A DNA stretch of 64,000 nt from Notolepis coatsorum (lineage: Eukaryota; Chordata; Actinopteri; Aulopiformes; Paralepididae), in contig OZ020587.1 of the NCBI GenBank assembly GCA_963971535.1, positions 156,272,177 to 156,336,176 of the forward strand. The letters run 5' to 3'. Below the pieces are notes generated by a model. The model was not told the DNA's origin and made no database searches. It saw only the letters and a program-made list of their open reading frames with translations. Shown here piece after piece: positions 11,840 through 22,079 of this stretch (the first letter of the stretch is position 1; each line of letters starts with the position of its first letter). A program made the position numbers and the translations under genes.

Positions 11840-12958
11840 ATGGCATTTCAGAGACCAAGAGTGATGGCGCTGCTCCGACCGGCTGCCTTTCTGTTCGCTC
11901 CGTCGAGACTGTGTTTACTTTTGTTAATATTTATAGTTTTTAGAGTTTTGTTCGTACCAACTGTTGGTGCATTTAATGTATATGACCGTCAGTCACTCAT
12001 AGACATTGGATTACGGGAAACTTACCAACTGGATTACTCACTGGACCAGCTTTCCGAACCGCATCAATGGCCTGAAGAAATTCTCCGGAGATTAGGACCA
12101 GATCCTTTGTTCCTAGATCCCAGGAAAAGAGGACCCAGACGACGAGGAAAGAGGGCTGGGATCCGTAACAGGCTGAGATCCAGACGCCACCGTACACCAC
12201 TGCCCAGTATATTGCTAGCCAATGTACAATCAATTGACAATAAACTGGATGACATCCGAGCAAGGATTCAATATCAAAGAGACGTTAGGGACTGCAACGT
12301 CCTCTGCTTCACCAAAACATGGCTCACACCGGAGGTTCCAGACCACGCAATTCAACCAGCAGATCACTTCTTTATCCATCGCAAGGATCGGACATCAGAG
12401 TCCGGTAAACAACGTGGAGGAGGTATTGCCTTCATGTTTAACAAAAATTGGAGCGATCCAACTAACGTGAAGGAATTATCCAACCACTGCTCCCCAGAAC
12501 TGGAATATATAACCATCAAGTGTCGTCCTTTCTTCCTCCCGAGGGAGTTAACGGCGATCGTCCTGATCGGAGTGTATATTCCACCGCAAGCCAGCAACAA
12601 GGTTGCGCTCTCCAGACTCCACGACGAGGTAAATAGAATACAAGTGGCGAATGTTAACGCCGCCATTTTAGTGCTGGGAGATTTCAATAGCGCCAATCTG
12701 AGAAAGGTATTGCCTGACTTCTATCAGCATGTGACTTGCAACACCAGAGGCGGTAACATCCTAGATCACTGTTACACGCAATTTAAAGGTGGCTACAAGG
12801 CTCATTCTGATAGTGGCTTTGGTAAATCAGATCACGCGTCCATCTTTCTTTCACCAAAGTACAAACAGAGAGGTGCAGAAATGGGATTTGACGTCAGAGG
12901 AGACGATCCGGTCAGTGTTTCACTACACAGACTGGAATGTGTTCCGCGACACAGATAA
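11840..12958 (+). pseudogene. LINE copy A endonuclease domain, frameshifted
   Basis: A 372-codon frame has a hydrophobic, basic N-terminus (a second ATG is at 11864) followed by an AP-type endonuclease: LLANVQSIDNKLDD, LCFTKTWL, VYIPPQA, LGDFNSANL and GKSDHASIFL. The residue before TW is Lys in this copy but Glu in copy B; that Glu is the metal-binding acid of the fold, so nicking activity is probably lost. The frame then goes wrong after 12870, where 29 bp present in copy B (about 16462-16490) are missing between AGAG microhomologies. The last 30 or so codons are therefore out of frame. Confidence 0.9.
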
Positions 12959-13415
12959 CATTAATGTCTACACGGAGACAGTGCTGGACTATGTTTGTAC
13001 TAGGGTGAAAGAAACAATCCCCACTACCAAAATGAAAGTTTACCCAAATCAAAAACCCTGGGTAGACAAATCCGTCCGTGAAGCTCTGAGAGAGCGCACC
13101 AAAGCATACAACGACGGCCTAGTGGCAGGCAACATGAATGACCACAAGGTGGCGCGATACAACGTAAGGAGGACAGTGTCAGAGGCCAAACGGCGCTACA
13201 GGGATAAAATTGAACTCCAGTTTGAACAAGCTGACTCTAGAGCTATGTGGCAGGGGCTCAAAACGATGACAGACTACAAAGGCGCCTCCCTCAAACTGAA
13301 CAGTGACATCTCCTTAGCAAATGACCTCAATACCTTCTATGCGAGGTTTGATGCTGGTAATAACAACACCAGCTCACAAGCCTCGTCAATGGGGGGGGGG
13401 GGGGTCGGCTGCTGA
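12871..13415 (+). pseudogene. LINE copy A linker between endonuclease and RT
   Basis: After the 29-bp deletion the ancestral frame resumes with the segment containing EVQKWDLTSEE and continues through a basic linker. It ends shortly after a G14 run at 13391-13404. RT continues in another frame, +1 relative to this one, so the homopolymer is the break point. Confidence 0.85.
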
Positions 13416-14820
13416 TGGAGGCGCAGTGTTCAGGGTAACAGAGCATGAGGTGAGGCGGACCTTTAAAAAAGTGAATATCAGGAAGGCAGCAGGTCCGGAC
13501 GGCATCCCCGGCCGCGTCCTAAAAGTCTGTGCCGACCAACTGGCCCCAGTATTCACTGACATATTTAACCTGTCCTTAGAACAGGCTGTCATCCCCACCT
13601 GCCTGAAGAAGTCCACTATTATCCCTGTACCCAAAAAATCCAAGCCTGCTTGCCTCAACGACTACCGCCCTGTAGCTCTCACCTCCATAGCCATGAAGTG
13701 CTTTGAGAAGCTAGTAAAGGGCTACATCTGCTCCTCCCTCCCCATCAACATGGACCCCCTGCAATTTGCATACCGCCCCAACAGGTCCACGGAGGACGCC
13801 ATAGCCCATGTGCTGCACACAGCAGCATCACACCTGGACAAGAGGCAGGGGAACTATGTGAGAATGCTATTCATCGACTACAGCTCGGCATTCAATACCA
13901 TAGTCCCCTCCATACTCATAGCCAAGCTCAGGGACCTGGGCTTGGGCTATGACCTCTGCCAGTGGGTCTTGGACTTCCTGACTGGCAGACCCCAGGTGGT
14001 GAGAGCAGGCAACTGCACCTCCTCATCCATCACCCTCAACATAGGGGCCCCCCAGGGCTGTGTTCTGAGTCCCCTCCTCTACTCCCTGTACACACACGAC
14101 TGTGTGGCTCAGCGGAGTAGCAATACAATCATCAAATTTGCTGACGACACAGTGGTGGTGGGCCTGATCTCTGCCAACGACGAGAGGGCCTACCTGGAAG
14201 AGGTCAAGGTCCTGGCGGGATGGTGCCAGGAAAACAGCCTCTCCCTGAACGTCAGCAAAACAAAGGAGATGATTGTGGACTTCAGGAGGTCGGGGGTCAA
14301 GGACTACAGCCCCCTCAGCATCGACGGGGCACCGGTTGAGAGAGTCAACAGCTTTAAGTACCTCGGAGCCTACATATCCGAGGACTTGACATGGACCACA
14401 CACATTGACAGTGTTGTGAAGAAGGCACGACAACGCCTCTACTTCCTCAGGCGCCTAAGGAAGTTCCAAGTCAGCCAGAAGATCCTTAAGAACTTCTACT
14501 CATGTACAATAGAGAGCATCTTGACCGGCAACATCACCTCCTGGTTTGGGAATAGCACTGCACAAGACCGAAGCAGACTACAAAGAGTGACACGTTCAGC
14601 CGAACGCACAATTGGAGGGGGGCTCCCCACCCTCCAGAACATTTACTACAAGCGTTGCAAGGGCAAGGCTAAGAGAATCATTAAAGACTCCAGTCACCCG
14701 AACAACTGCCTCTTTGAACTGCTGCGGTCAGGCAAGCGATACCGGAGTCTCAAGGCGAGCACAGAAAGACTCAGAAGAAGCTTCTATCCCCAGGCCATCA
14801 GGCTGCTAAACGAACAATGA
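13321..14820 (+). CDS. LINE copy A reverse transcriptase domain
   Basis: An open frame of 499 codons; the first 25 or so (before the G run) are out of the ancestral frame. RT signatures follow in order: [29 protein letters not shown], motif [12 protein letters not shown] (about 13870), motif [14 protein letters not shown] (about 14046), motif [10 protein letters not shown] (about 14137), then a thumb and C-terminus ending RLLNEQ. The catalytic Asp residues are present. The enzyme would prime reverse transcription at a nicked target from the LINE 3' end. It differs from copy B at very few positions. Confidence 0.9.
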   Translation: MTSIPSMRGLMLVITTPAHKPRQWGGGGSAADGGAVFRVTEHEVRRTFKKVNIRKAAGPDGIPGRVLKVCADQLAPVFTDIFNLSLEQAVIPTCLKKSTIIPVPKKSKPACLNDYRPVALTSIAMKCFEKLVKGYICSSLPINMDPLQFAYRPNRSTEDAIAHVLHTAASHLDKRQGNYVRMLFIDYSSAFNTIVPSILIAKLRDLGLGYDLCQWVLDFLTGRPQVVRAGNCTSSSITLNIGAPQGCVLSPLLYSLYTHDCVAQRSSNTIIKFADDTVVVGLISANDERAYLEEVKVLAGWCQENSLSLNVSKTKEMIVDFRRSGVKDYSPLSIDGAPVERVNSFKYLGAYISEDLTWTTHIDSVVKKARQRLYFLRRLRKFQVSQKILKNFYSCTIESILTGNITSWFGNSTAQDRSRLQRVTRSAERTIGGGLPTLQNIYYKRCKGKAKRIIKDSSHPNNCLFELLRSGKRYRSLKASTERLRRSFYPQAIRLLNEQ

Positions 14821-15365
14821 ATGAACACTACACAACAACAACCACCAAACGCACATAGCACACACATCCACACGCACACACTCACTTTAAACAAACACAC
14901 TGTAGCACCCACTCCACACACTTTATAGCGCACACCCACTTTAAACAAACACACTGTAGCACCCACTCCCCACACTTTATATTTATGGATGAAGGATTGC
15001 ACTACAACTCGTACACCTTACTGTAAATTGTACCTAAAATTGTACCTCATCCCATTTCTGCTTTGCACTAGATAGTACTGTACATTAGTACACTGCATAG
15101 TATTGTGTATTGTATATTATATGGTAACTCAGAACATTGTACATATGTCTATACCGAACACTGTGACCCCATTTTTCTTCTTCTAAATTCATGCTATATT
15201 ATGTTATTATGTTATTTGATACTATCTTGTCTAGCACAGTCTCTGGAGCGTAACAGTAAGAAGCATTTTGTATGAAAGTATTCTGTACTTCTGTATGACA
15301 ACTATTAAAGAACTTGAACTTGAACTTGAACCACCGTGTAAATCTAGTTCAGTGTGTAGTGTTAC

Positions 15366-15758
15366 TGTTATGGTTTGTAACCGACCCCAATCGCACAACA
15401 CAAGACAGGTATGAGAGTAAGCCAAAACAGGGCATTTATTTCTTACATAACAAAAAGCGGCACAGTCCCTTTAAGGGAAAACACAAAAACACTAGAGTCA
15501 AGGAAATATGGAAAAGCGGCACTGTGCCTTTAAGAGGCGAACAGGCTAAGGGACTAAGGCTAAGGGCCAGGGCTAAGGACCAGGGCTAAGTGTCAGGGCC
15601 AGGACCAGGGGCACTGGAGAGGGGGACAGGGACAGAGGCCCGGAGAGGCGGGCTGGAGACGGGGACAGAGAACAGGGTTAAGGACTTGGACAGGGCGAGG
15701 GCCAGAGCTGCTTACAGGGAAAAGGACAGGGTTCCGACGGCGGAGGCCTGGCACGGGG
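15366..15758 (-). repeat. Truncated LTR at the duplication junction
   Basis: It starts TGTTATGGTTTG like the LTRs at 18986 and 20556 but stops after 393 bp, where the second LINE unit begins. It is the severed end of the LTR carried by duplication unit 1. Confidence 0.9.
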
Positions 15759-17035
15759 ACAGGCTGAGATCCAGACGCCACCGTACACCACTGCCCAGTA
15801 TATTGCTAGCCAATGTACAATCAATTGACAATAAACTGGATGACATCCGAGCAAGGATTCAATATCAAAGAGACGTTAGGGACTGCAACGTCCTCTGCTT
15901 CACCGAAACATGGCTCACACCGGAGGTTCCAGACCACGCAATTCAACCAGCAGATCACTTCTTTATCCATCGCAAGGATCGGACATCAGAGTCCGGTAAA
16001 CAACGTGGAGGAGGTATTGCCTTCATGTTTAACAAAAATTGGAGCGATCCAACTAACGTGAAGGAATTATCCAACCACTGCTCCCCAGAACTGGAATATA
16101 TAACCATCAAGTGTCATCCTTTCTTCCTCCCGAGGGAGTTAACGGCGATCGTCCTGATCGGAGTGTATATTCCACCGCAAGCCAGCAACAAGGTTGCGCT
16201 CTCCAGACTCCACGACGAGGTAAATAGAATACAAGTGGCGAATGTTAACGCCGCCATTTTAGTGCTGGGAGATTTCAATAGCGCCAATCTGAGAAAGGTA
16301 TTGCCTGACTTCTATCAGCATGTGACTTGCAACACCAGAGGCGGTAACATCCTAGATCACTGTTACACGCAATTTAAAGGTGGCTACAAGGCTCATTCTG
16401 ATAGTGGCTTTGGTAAATCAGATCACGCGTCCATCTTTCTTTCACCAAAGTACAAACAGAGAATTAAAAGTACTCCCGTAGTCTCGCGAGAGGTGCAGAA
16501 ATGGGATTTGACGTCAGAGGAGACGATCCGGTCAGTGTTTCACTACACAGACTGGAATGTGTTCCGCGACACAGATAACATTAATGTCTACACGGAGACA
16601 GTGCTGGACTATGTTTGTACTAGGGTGAAAGAAACAATCCCCACTACCAAAATGAAAGTTTACCCAAATCAAAAACCCTGGGTAGACAAATCCGTCTGTG
16701 AAGCTCTGAGAGAGCGCACCAAAGCATACAACGACGGCCTAGTGGCAGGCAACATGAATGACCACAAGGTGGCGCGATACAACGTAAGGAGGACAGTGTC
16801 AGAGGCCAAACGGCGCTACAGGGATAAAATTGAACTCCAGTTTGAACAAGCTGACTCTAGAGCTATGTGGCAGGGGCTCAAAACGATGACAGACTACAAA
16901 GGCGCCTCCCTCAAACTGAACAGTGACATCTCCTTAGCAAATGACCTCAATTCCTTCTATGCGAGGTTTGATGCTGGTAATAACAACACCAGCTCACAAG
17001 CCTCGGCAATGGGGGGGGGGGGGGTCGGCTGCTGA
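15590..17035 (+). pseudogene. Chimeric ORF: LTR sequence fused to LINE endonuclease
   Basis: A 481-codon frame opens inside the truncated LTR (about 57 codons, Gly/Arg/Glu-rich, low complexity) and crosses the duplication junction at about 15759 in frame into the LINE endonuclease. The endonuclease keeps LCFTETWL, VYIPPQA, LGDFNSANL and GKSDHAS, and the linker is intact up to the G14 run, after which a stop follows at 17033-17035. The fusion is a by-product of the duplication. I have no evidence that it is expressed. Confidence 0.85.
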
Positions 17036-18950
17036 TGGAGGCGCAGTGTTCAGGGTAACAGAGCATGAGGTGAGGCGGACCTTTAAAAAAGTGAATATCA
17101 GGAAGGCAGCAGGTCCGGACGGCATCCCCGGCCGCGTCCTAAAAGTCTGTGCCGACCAACTGGCCCCAGTATTCACTGACATATTTAACCTGTCCTTAGA
17201 ACAGGCTGTCATCCCCACCTGCCTGAAGAAGTCCACTATTATCCCTGTACCCAAAAAATCCAAGCCTGCTTGCCTCAACGACTACCGCCCTGTAGCTCTC
17301 ACCTCCATAGCCATGAAGTGCTTTGAGAAGCTAGTAAAGGGCTACATCTGCTCCTCCCTCCCCATCAACATGGACCCCCTGCAATTTGCATACCGCCCCA
17401 ACAGGTCCACGGAGGACGCCATAGCCCATGTGCTGCACACAGCAGCATCACACCTGGACAAGAGGCAGGGGAACTATGTGAGAATGCTATTCATCGACTA
17501 CAGCTCGGCATTCAATACCATAGTCCCCTCCATACTCATAGCCAAGCTCAGGGACCTGGGCTTGGGCTATGACCTCTGCCAGTGGGTCTTGGACTTCCTG
17601 ACTGGCAGACCCCAGGTGGTGAGAGCAGGCAACTGCACCTCCTCATCCATCACCCTCAACATAGGGGCCCCCCAGGGCTGTGTTCTGAGTCCCCTCCTCT
17701 ACTCCCTGTACACACACGACTGTGTGGCTCAGCGGAGTAGCAATACAATCATCAAATTTGCTGACGACACAGTGGTGGTGGGCCTGATCTCTGCCAACGA
17801 CGAGAGGGCCTACCTGGAAGAGGTCAAGGTCCTGGCGGGATGGTGCCAGGAAAACAGCCTCTCCCTGAACGTCAGCAAAACAAAGGAGATGATTGTGGAC
17901 TTCAGGAGGTCGGGGGTCAAGGACTACAGCCCCCTCAGCATCGACGGGGCACCGGTTGAGAGAGTCAACAGCTTTAAGTACCTCGGAGCCTACATATCCG
18001 AGGACTTGACATGGACCACACACATTGACAGTGTTGTGAAGAAGGCACGACAACGCCTCTACTTCCTCAGGCGCCTAAGGAAGTTCCAAGTCAGCCAGAA
18101 GATCCTTAAGAACTTCTACTCATGTACAATAGAGAGCATCTTGACCGGCAACATCACCTCCTGGTTTGGGAATAGCACTGCAAAAGACCGAAGCAGACTA
18201 CAAAGAGTGACACGTTCAGCCGAACGCACAATTGGAGGGGGGCTCCCCACCCTCCAGAACATTTACTACAAGCGTTGCAAGGGCAAGGCTAAGAGAATCA
18301 TTAAAGACTCCAGTCACCCGAACAACTGCCTCTTTGAACTGCTGCGGTCAGGCAAGCGATACCGGAGTCTCAAGGCGAGCACAGAAAGACTCAGAAGAAG
18401 CTTCTATCCCCAGGCCATCAGGCTGCTAAACGAACAATGAATGAACACTACACAACAACAACCACCAAACGCACATAGCACACACATCCACACGCACACA
18501 CTCACTTTAAACAAACACACTGTAGCACCCACTCCACACACTTTATAGCGCACACCCACTTTAAACAAACACACTGTAGCACCCACTCCCCACACTTTAT
18601 ATTTATGGATGAAGGATTGCACTACAACTCGTACACCTTACTGTAAATTGTACCTAAAATTGTACCTCATCCCATTTCTGCTTTGCACTAGATAGTACTG
18701 TACATTAGTACACTGCATAGTATTGTGTATTGTATATTATATGGTAACTCAGAACATTGTACATATGTCTATACCGAACACTGTGACCCCATTTTTCTTC
18801 TTCTAAATTCATGCTATATTATGTTATTATGTTATTTGATACTATCTTGTCTAGCACAGTCTCTGGAGCGTAACAGTAAGAAGCATTTTGTATGAAAGTA
18901 TTCTGTACTTCTGTATGACAACTATTAAAGAACTTGAACTTGAACTTGAA
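15759..18950 (+). mobile_element. L2/CR1-group LINE, copy B (5'-truncated by duplication)
   Basis: Nearly identical to copy A from ACAGGCTGAGATCC onward, but without the N-terminus. It keeps the catalytic Glu of the endonuclease and the 29 bp lost from copy A. It shares the G14 tract (17011-17024) that splits linker and RT. The 3' UTR and AACTTG tail are the same as in copy A. Confidence 0.9.
16941..18440 (+). CDS. LINE copy B reverse transcriptase domain
   Basis: The 499-codon counterpart of 13321-14820, with [24 protein letters not shown] and FADDTVVVG intact. The visible protein difference from copy A is Lys for Gln in the GNSTAKDRS segment. The linker lies in a different frame upstream because of the G14 tract at 17011-17024. 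Confidence 0.9.
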   Translation: MTSIPSMRGLMLVITTPAHKPRQWGGGGSAADGGAVFRVTEHEVRRTFKKVNIRKAAGPDGIPGRVLKVCADQLAPVFTDIFNLSLEQAVIPTCLKKSTIIPVPKKSKPACLNDYRPVALTSIAMKCFEKLVKGYICSSLPINMDPLQFAYRPNRSTEDAIAHVLHTAASHLDKRQGNYVRMLFIDYSSAFNTIVPSILIAKLRDLGLGYDLCQWVLDFLTGRPQVVRAGNCTSSSITLNIGAPQGCVLSPLLYSLYTHDCVAQRSSNTIIKFADDTVVVGLISANDERAYLEEVKVLAGWCQENSLSLNVSKTKEMIVDFRRSGVKDYSPLSIDGAPVERVNSFKYLGAYISEDLTWTTHIDSVVKKARQRLYFLRRLRKFQVSQKILKNFYSCTIESILTGNITSWFGNSTAKDRSRLQRVTRSAERTIGGGLPTLQNIYYKRCKGKAKRIIKDSSHPNNCLFELLRSGKRYRSLKASTERLRRSFYPQAIRLLNEQ

Positions 18951-18985
18951 CCACCGTGTAAATCTAGTTCAGTGTGTAGTGTTAC

Positions 18986-20113
18986 TGTTATGGTTTGTAA
19001 CCGACCCCAATCGCACAACACAAGACAGGTATGAGAGTAAGCCAAAACAGGGCATTTATTTCTTACATAACAAAAAGCGGCACAGTCCCTTTAAGGGAAA
19101 ACACAAAAACACTAGAGTCAAGGAAATATGGAAAAGTGGCACTGTGCCTTTAAGAGGCGAACAGGCTAAGGGACTAAGGCTAAGGGCCAGGGCTAAGGAC
19201 CAGGGCTAAGTGTCAGGGCCAGGACCAGGGGCACTGGAGAGGGGGACAGGGACAGAGGCCCGGAGAGGCGGGCTGGAGACGGGGACAGAGAACAGGGTTA
19301 AGGACTTGGACAGGGCGAGGGCCAGAGCTGCTTACAGGGAAAAGGACAGGGTTCCGACGGCGGAGGCCTGGCACGGGGACAGGGGCCCGACGGCGGAGGC
19401 CTGGCACGGAGATCCTCTTCGTCCCTACTCGGATGCTGCAGACGGGCAGCGCAGAACAAAGGGGGTCCCAGGGGACCGGGATGGGAACACGCCGTCCTCC
19501 CGTGGAATACTAGGGAGCGACGACGAGCCTGGGTCCAAGGGGAACGGGATGGGCACACGCCGTCCTCCCGTGGAATACTAGGGAGCGACGACGAGCCTCA
19601 CCCCCAGGAACGAGGATCACGAAGAGACGCCTTCCTCCCGTGGAATCGGGAGCGATGACGAGCCGGCTTGACGTCTGGAGTGGGAAAACTGGAAAACCTC
19701 CCGTAGAGAATTAGAGAGCGAAGACGGTGTCCCACTCCAGGCAAACGGCGACAGGTGGTGATGGCTGGCACGTCGTCTCACGCCGGAGACGCGGCAGGTG
19801 ATGGTAACGTACAGGATGGTAACGTACAGAACTCCATGAACACAGAGTGTACACAGATACAGATACAGAACGAACACAGAGTCCAGAACACAGAACGACC
19901 CGACAAGGACTGGAGGGGAGTCTGCAACCTATGTACTCTCCCGAGGTGATTGCAAACTCCCAACAGGTGCGTGAAGGTAGAGGATCAAGGATGTCCAAGG
20001 GTGGGGGCTGGTGAAGAGTAGAGGAGAGTAAATCATCGCAAGGGTGGGGGCTGATGAGGAGAGTAGACAGGGAAAACACAGGAAAAAGGTCCAGGGACAG
20101 GCGAATCCTCACA
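18986..20113 (-). repeat. Left (3') LTR of the gene-less element
   Basis: Nearly identical to the right LTR with the same length, so the insertion is young or gene conversion has acted. It contains a short internal duplication, GACGGCGGAGGCCTGGCACG at about 19356 and 19389, and repeated CGTCCTCCCGTGGAATAC words. Confidence 0.9.
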
Positions 20114-20555
20114 GTACCTCCCCCTCCACGGGAGCCACCGGGCGACCCAAAAAATCAGACAGCGGGGCAGGGGACATGACAAAGCAACAAACAAAAAAAA
20201 ACTGGGCCATGCTAGCAGGGGAAGCTACACCTATAGTGGGGCTAGCAGAGGGACTGGGTAGCTGCCAGAGCATTGCTAGCTACAGGGCCTATGCTAGCTG
20301 TACTGCTACATTAGCATAGAGGCTGCGCTAGCTGCCGGAGCTAGGCCAGCAGACAGGGCTGGACTAGCAAAGGAGAACAAGCTAGCTGGAAGGACAGTCC
20401 TAGCTGTGGGGAACAGGGTAGCTAACAGGGGAGCTAACGAGGCTAACAGGGGAGTCAACAGGGGAACTAACAGGGGAACTAACAGGGGAACTAACAGGGG
20501 CTAACTCACATACACTGTCTGTGCTGGCTGGGGTCGTCGACTGGTCGGGTCGTAC
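20114..20555 (-). other. Internal region of the gene-less LTR element
   Basis: 442 bp rich in GCTAGC/GCTAAC words, ending in a short tandem array of AACAGGGGAACT-type units (about 20445-20505). The polypurine tract is at its left edge. On the - strand the first bases after the right LTR (GTACGACCCG) do not look like a standard TGG-type primer site. Confidence 0.75.
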
Positions 20556-21683
20556 TGTTATGGTTTGTAACCGACCACAATCGCACAACACAAGACAGGT
20601 ATGAGAGTAAGCCAAAACAGGGCATTTATTTCTTACATAACAAAAAGCGGCACAGTCCCTTTAAGGGAAAACACAAAAACACTAGAGTCAAGGAAATATG
20701 GAAAAGCGGCACTGTGCCTTTAAGAGGCGAACAGGCTAAGGGACTAAGGCTAAGGACCAGGGCTAAGGACCAGGGCTAAGTGTCAGGGCCAGGACCAGGG
20801 GCACTGGAGAGGGGGACAGGGACAGAGGCCCGGAGAGGCGGGCTGGAGACGGGGACAGAGAACAGGGTTAAGGACTTGGACAGGGCGAGGGCCAGAGCTG
20901 CTTACAGGGAAAAGGACAGGGTTCCGACGGCGGAGGCCTGGCACGGGGACAGGGGCCCGACGGCGGAGGCCTGGCACGGAGATCCTCTTCGTCCCTACTC
21001 GGATGCTGCAGACGGGCAGCGCAGAACAAAGGGGGTCCCAGGGGACCGGGATGGGAACACGCCGTCCTCCCGTGGAATACTAGGGAGCGACGATGAGCCT
21101 GGGTCCAAGGGGAACGGGATGGGCACACGCCGTCCTCCCGTGGAATACTAGGGAGCGACGACGAGCCTCACCCCCAGGAACGAGGATCACGAAGAGACGC
21201 CTTCCTCCCGTGGAATCGGGAGCGATGACGAGCCGGCTTGACGTCTGGAGTGGGAACACTGGAAAACCTCCCGTAGAGAATTAGAGAGCGAAGACGGTGT
21301 CCCACTCCAGGCAAACGGCGACAGGTGGTGATGGCTGGCACGTCGTCTCACGCCGGAGACGCGGCAGGTGATGGTAACGTACAGGATGGTAACGTACAGA
21401 ACTCCATGAACACAGAGTGTACACAGATACAGATACAGAACGAACACAGAGTCCAGAACACAGAACGACCCGACAAGGACTGGAGGGGAGTCTGCAACCT
21501 ATGTACTCTCCCGAGGTGATTGCAAACTCCCAACAGGTGCGTGAAGGTAGAGGATCAAGGATGTCCAAGGGTGGGGGCTGGTGAAGAGTAGAGGAGAGTA
21601 AATCATCGCAAGGGTGGGGGCTGATGAGGAGAGTAGACAGGGAAAACACAGGAAAAAGGTCCAGGGACAGGCGAATCCTCACA
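20556..21683 (-). repeat. Right (5') LTR of the gene-less element
   Basis: 1128 bp, TG to CA, matching the left LTR along its whole length with scattered single-base differences. It ends 117 bp before the first visible intelectin exon. Confidence 0.9.
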
Positions 21684-21800
21684 GTTTTAGTGTACAGTTT
21701 TCTATACTGAAATATGTAGCTACTTGGTACATTTAATTTCTTAGCCTGTCTGTCCAGTTGTTCTGTTCTTTATATTGAATCAATATGTTCTTCTTCCTAG

Positions 21801-21959
21801 AACCCTGGGTATTATGACATAGATGCTCAGGATGTGTCTGTGTGGCACGTGCCTCACAACTCACCAGTGGTTACGTCGAGACATGAGGCAAACCTTCGCT
21901 ACCACACTAGCAAATCGTTTTTGAGTAATTATGGAGGAAACCTCTTTCAACTGTTCAAG
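21801..21959 (+). CDS. itln: Intelectin, internal exon (first one visible)
   Basis: 53 codons in phase 0 encode NPGYYDIDAQDVSVWHVPHN through GGNLFQLFK. The acceptor CTTCCTAG precedes it and the donor GTACAG follows. NPGYYDI and WHVP are hallmarks of intelectins (omentins), secreted Ca2+-dependent lectins that bind exocyclic vicinal diols on microbial glycans. The residues continue directly into the exon at 26104. The exons for the signal peptide and fibrinogen-like N-terminal part should precede it, but I cannot find them in 1-21800. They are upstream of the window, lost, or displaced by the repeats here. Confidence 0.93.
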
Positions 21960-22079
21960 GTACAGAGCAATAGCCGCAAGCACAGCCACATGCATGCATA
22001 CATCTACCAACATTTAGTGAATCATGATGCAAGGAGTGGGGATTTTGACAGGTAATTTTCTTGGAAATGACAAACCATG

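Larger units (their letters stand above)
11840..15330 (+). mobile_element. L2/CR1-group LINE, copy A
   Basis: A non-LTR retrotransposon with AP-type endonuclease, linker, reverse transcriptase, 3' UTR and a terminal (AACTTG)n tail at 15310-15329. The 3' UTR has a local duplication of about 55 bp (CACTTTAAACAAACAC at 14884 and 14938). Rex/Babar, L2 and CR1 LINEs share this architecture and I do not choose a finer family name. The coding frame is broken at three places: a 29-bp deletion, a G14 tract, and loss of a catalytic residue by substitution. Confidence 0.88.
12168..19378. repeat. Tandem duplication of about 3.6 kb (LINE plus partial LTR)
   Basis: Unit 1 is 12168-15758 (3591 bp) and unit 2 is 15759-19378 (3620 bp). 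The 29-bp difference is exactly the deletion in copy A. Each unit runs from inside the LINE endonuclease gene, through its 3' UTR and 35 bp of flank, into the first 393 bp of an LTR. The junction shows 5-bp microhomology ACAGG (12168-12172, 15759-15763, 19379-19383). The units differ by only a few substitutions. Confidence 0.93.
18986..21683 (-). mobile_element. Gene-less LTR element with 1128-bp LTRs
   Basis: Two LTRs of exactly 1128 bp (18986-20113 and 20556-21683) flank only 442 bp. Read on the - strand each LTR runs TGTGAGG to CATAACA. A purine-rich tract (GTGGAGGGGGAGGTAC, - strand) abuts the left LTR, so that is the 3' LTR and the element points leftward. The interior has no gag or pol. 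The flanks (GTTAC on the left, GTTTT on the right) do not give a clean TSD. The left LTR is also the one caught in the 3.6-kb duplication. Confidence 0.85.

Noticed and set aside
14023-14433. 136-codon - strand frame, repeated at 17643-18053
   Set aside because: It is the shadow of LINE reverse transcriptase coding sequence on the + strand.
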